Assembly: GCF_019823065.1 (NCBI RefSeq)
Contig: NZ_CP081966.1
Span: 248,001-312,000 of the forward strand
Source of the DNA: Pseudomonas mosselii
GTDB taxonomy: Bacteria > Pseudomonadota > Gammaproteobacteria > Pseudomonadales > Pseudomonadaceae
Direction: 5' to 3'
DNA: 64,000 bases
Shown piece after piece: positions 61,872 through 64,000 of the stretch. The position numbers and the translations under genes are program-made. The notes under the pieces were generated by a model. The model was not told the origin of the DNA and searched no databases. It saw only the letters and a program-made list of their open reading frames with translations. The first letter of the stretch is position 1, and each line of letters starts with the position of its first letter.

Positions 61872-63230
61872 ATGAGTCACAACCTCGACCAGCTCACCGA
61901 TTGGTTGAAAGAGCACAAGATCACCGAAGTGGAATGCCTGATCAGCGACCTGACCGGCATCACCCGCGGCAAGATCTCGCCCACCAACAAGTTCATCGCC
62001 GAGAAAGGCATGCGCCTGCCTGAAAGCGTGCTGCTGCAGACCGTGACCGGCGACTACGTCGACGACGACATCTATTACGAACTGCTCGACCCGGCCGACA
62101 TCGACATGATCTGCCGCCCCGACGAGAACGCGGTGTTTCTCGTACCGTGGGCCATCGAGCCGACCGCCCAGGTGATCCACGACACCTACGACAAGAAGGG
62201 CAACCCGGTCGAACTGTCGCCGCGCAACGTATTGAAGAAGGTCCTGAAACTCTACGCCGACAAGGGCTGGCAGCCGATCGTCGCGCCCGAGATGGAGTTC
62301 TACCTCACCAAGCGTAGCGAAGACCCGGACTTTCCGCTGCAGCCGCCGGTGGGTCGTTCCGGCCGTCCGGAAACCGGGCGGCAGTCGTTCTCCATCGAGG
62401 CGGCCAACGAATTCGACCCACTGTTCGAGGACGTCTATGACTGGTGCGAACTGCAGCAGCTGGACCTCGACACGCTGATCCACGAGGACGGCACCGCGCA
62501 GATGGAAATCAACTTCCGTCACGGCGATGCCCTGCACCTGGCCGACCAGATCCTGGTGTTCAAGCGCACCATGCGCGAGGCCGCGCTCAAGCACAACGTG
62601 GCCGCCACCTTCATGGCCAAGCCCATGACCGGCGAGCCGGGCAGCGCGATGCACCTGCACCAGAGCGTGGTCGACGTGGCCACCGGCAAGAACATCTTCT
62701 CCAACGCCGACGGCAGCATGAGCGAGCTGTTCCTGCACCATATCGGCGGCTTGCAGAAGTTCATCCCCGAGGCGCTGCCGCTGTTCGCCCCCAACGTCAA
62801 CTCGTTCCGCCGCTTCCTGCCGGACACCTCGGCACCGGTGAACGTCGAGTGGGGCGAAGAGAACCGTACCGTTGGCCTGCGCGTACCCGATGCCGGCCCG
62901 CAGAATCGCCGGGTCGAGAATCGCCTGCCGGGCGCCGACGCCAACCCCTACCTGGCCATCGCCGCGAGCCTGCTGTGCGGCTACATCGGCATGGTCGAAG
63001 GCATCGAGGCCAGCGCGCCGGTGCAGGGCCGTGGTTACGAGCGGCGCAACCTGCGCCTGCCGCTGACCATCGAGGACGCCCTCGAGCGCATGGAGAACAG
63101 CCGCGCGCTGGTGCAGTACCTGGGCAAGAAATTCATCACCGGCTACGTCGCCACCAAGCGCGCCGAGCATGAGAACTTCAAGCGCGTCATCAGCTCCTGG
63201 GAGCGTGAGTTCCTGCTGTTTGCTGTGTGA
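61872..63230 (+). CDS. spuB: Gamma-glutamylputrescine synthetase SpuB-like
   Basis: A 452-residue glutamine-synthetase-fold enzyme paralogous to spuI: APEMEFYLTKRSED, GTAQMEINFRHGD, TFMAKPMTGEPGSAMHLHQSVVD, NVNSFRRFLPDTSAPVNVEWGEENRTVGLRVP and ENRLPGADANPYLAIAASLL. It is followed after 48 bp by spuC, the putrescine-pathway aminotransferase, so gamma-glutamylation of a polyamine is the likely reaction. ATG 61872 has GAGGT just upstream; the frame extends further without a site. Confidence 0.9.
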   Translation: MSHNLDQLTDWLKEHKITEVECLISDLTGITRGKISPTNKFIAEKGMRLPESVLLQTVTGDYVDDDIYYELLDPADIDMICRPDENAVFLVPWAIEPTAQVIHDTYDKKGNPVELSPRNVLKKVLKLYADKGWQPIVAPEMEFYLTKRSEDPDFPLQPPVGRSGRPETGRQSFSIEAANEFDPLFEDVYDWCELQQLDLDTLIHEDGTAQMEINFRHGDALHLADQILVFKRTMREAALKHNVAATFMAKPMTGEPGSAMHLHQSVVDVATGKNIFSNADGSMSELFLHHIGGLQKFIPEALPLFAPNVNSFRRFLPDTSAPVNVEWGEENRTVGLRVPDAGPQNRRVENRLPGADANPYLAIAASLLCGYIGMVEGIEASAPVQGRGYERRNLRLPLTIEDALERMENSRALVQYLGKKFITGYVATKRAEHENFKRVISSWEREFLLFAV

Positions 63231-63240
63231 TCAACCCTGA

Positions 63241-63258
63241 GGCCGCCTGCGGGCGGCC
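63241..63258 (+). terminator. Hairpin in the spuB-spuC gap
   Basis: GGCCGCC-TGCG-GGCGGCC is a perfect 7-bp stem with a tetraloop directly after spuB and without a T-run. It is more likely an mRNA-stabilising or processing structure within the operon than a true terminator. Confidence 0.45.
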
Positions 63259-63278
63259 ACCGGAAAATGGAGAGGCAC

Positions 63279-64000
63279 ATGAGCGTCAACAACCCGCAAA
63301 CCCGTGAATGGCAAACCCTGAGCGGCGAGCACCACCTTGCACCTTTCAGTGACTACAAGCAGCTGAAGGAGAAGGGGCCGCGCATCATCACCAAGGCGCA
63401 GGGCGTGCATTTGTGGGACAGCGAGGGGCACAAGATCCTCGACGGCATGGCCGGCCTGTGGTGCGTGGCGGTCGGCTATGGTCGTGAAGAGCTGGTGCAG
63501 GCGGCAGAAAAGCAGATGCGCGAGCTGCCGTACTACAACCTGTTCTTCCAGACCGCTCACCCGCCGGCGCTGGAGTTGGCCAAGGCGATTACCGACGTGG
63601 CGCCCAAGGGCATGACCCATGTGTTCTTCACCGGCTCCGGCTCCGAGGGCAACGACACCGTGCTGCGCATGGTCCGTCACTACTGGGCGCTGAAGGGCAA
63701 GCCGCACAAGCAGACCATCATCGGTCGCATCAACGGCTACCACGGCTCCACCTTTGCGGGTGCGTGCCTGGGCGGCATGAGCGGCATGCACGAGCAGGGT
63801 GGCCTGCCGATTCCGGGCATCGTGCATATCCCGCAGCCGTACTGGTTCGGCGAGGGTGGCGACATGACGCCGGATGAGTTCGGCGTGTGGGCGGCCGAAC
63901 AGCTGGAGAAGAAGATTCTCGAAGTCGGCGAGGACAATGTCGCCGCCTTCATCGCCGAGCCGATCCAGGGCGCCGGTGGGGTGATCATTCCGCCTGAGAC
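63279..64000 (+). CDS. spuC: Putrescine/polyamine:pyruvate aminotransferase SpuC, partial
   Basis: The first 240 or so residues of a class-III PLP aminotransferase, cut by the window end. MSVNNPQTREWQTLSGEHHLAPFSDYKQLKEKGPRIITKAQGVHLWDSEGHKILDGMAGLWCVAVGYGREELVQAA, FFTGSGSEGNDTVLRMVRHYW and RINGYHGSTFAG are typical of SpuC-like enzymes that transaminate putrescine or cadaverine to pyruvate. AGAGG precedes the ATG. The PLP lysine lies beyond the window. Its product feeds 4-aminobutyrate to GabT and GabD. Confidence 0.9.
   Translation, partial: MSVNNPQTREWQTLSGEHHLAPFSDYKQLKEKGPRIITKAQGVHLWDSEGHKILDGMAGLWCVAVGYGREELVQAAEKQMRELPYYNLFFQTAHPPALELAKAITDVAPKGMTHVFFTGSGSEGNDTVLRMVRHYWALKGKPHKQTIIGRINGYHGSTFAGACLGGMSGMHEQGGLPIPGIVHIPQPYWFGEGGDMTPDEFGVWAAEQLEKKILEVGEDNVAAFIAEPIQGAGGVIIPPE

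Noticed and set aside
1..64000. CRISPR array, insertion sequence, prophage or integron
   Set aside because: Repeats found are dispersed REP palindromes without regular spacers; no transposase, integrase or recombinase genes were seen.

Overview
The window is 64 kb of chromosome from a Pseudomonas, almost certainly the Pseudomonas putida group. The evidence is high GC with strong third-position GC bias, many short REP palindromes of the putida type (cores CGGGGCAAGCCCGCTCCCAC and CGCCGGCAAGCCGGCTCCCA), a dioxygenase near-identical from memory to AtsK of P. putida S-313, and gene blocks (gabDT-desA, zapA-ssrS-fau-ubiH, gcvTHP, argEA-spuIBC) in a familiar Pseudomonas order. I see no IS element, prophage, integron or CRISPR array.

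Layout. 1-5.3 kb: a small membrane protein, a CBS-domain protein, a periplasmic M20 dipeptidase, a secreted transglutaminase-like protein and tRNA-Arg(CCG). 5.4-15.3 kb: a sulfate-ester scavenging island with the divergent atsBC and atsRK units (ABC uptake plus Fe/2-oxoglutarate alkylsulfatase), the LysR regulator SftR, the TonB-dependent receptor SftP and an arylsulfotransferase. 15.6-24.4 kb: gabD-gabT, a degenerate-receiver/HDOD protein, and the fatty-acid desaturase DesA flanked by a PAS-GGDEF protein and a GGDEF-EAL protein. 24.5-31.0 kb: a second sulfur-scavenging operon, two SfnB-type flavoenzymes, an FMNH2-dependent monooxygenase and a MetQNI-like ABC importer.

31.3-45 kb: quinone oxidoreductase, an isolated FliL-like protein, a HlyD/RbbA-type/ABC-2 export operon, an EVE-domain protein, fau, 6S RNA, zapA and its small partner, ygfB, pepP, ubiH, a hotdog-fold protein and ubiI. 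45-52.4 kb: an iron(III) ABC binding protein and permease without an ATPase, and gcvT-gcvH-gcvP. 52.5-64 kb: a DUF2388 protein, an orphan GspE-like ATPase, an ACT-like protein divergent from an Lrp regulator, a CYTH-CHAD protein, argE, argA, and divergent gamma-glutamylpolyamine synthetase genes (spuI, spuB) followed by spuC, which runs off the window.

The most interesting content is the pair of organosulfur clusters, which together could cover uptake across both membranes and desulfurization of sulfate esters and C-S compounds. They share an exact 10-bp promoter word (TATTCGTTTA). A REP element lies in frame inside the atsB coding sequence. From memory of reference genomes, the 31.0-31.3 kb gap may join two blocks that lie on opposite sides of oriC elsewhere.
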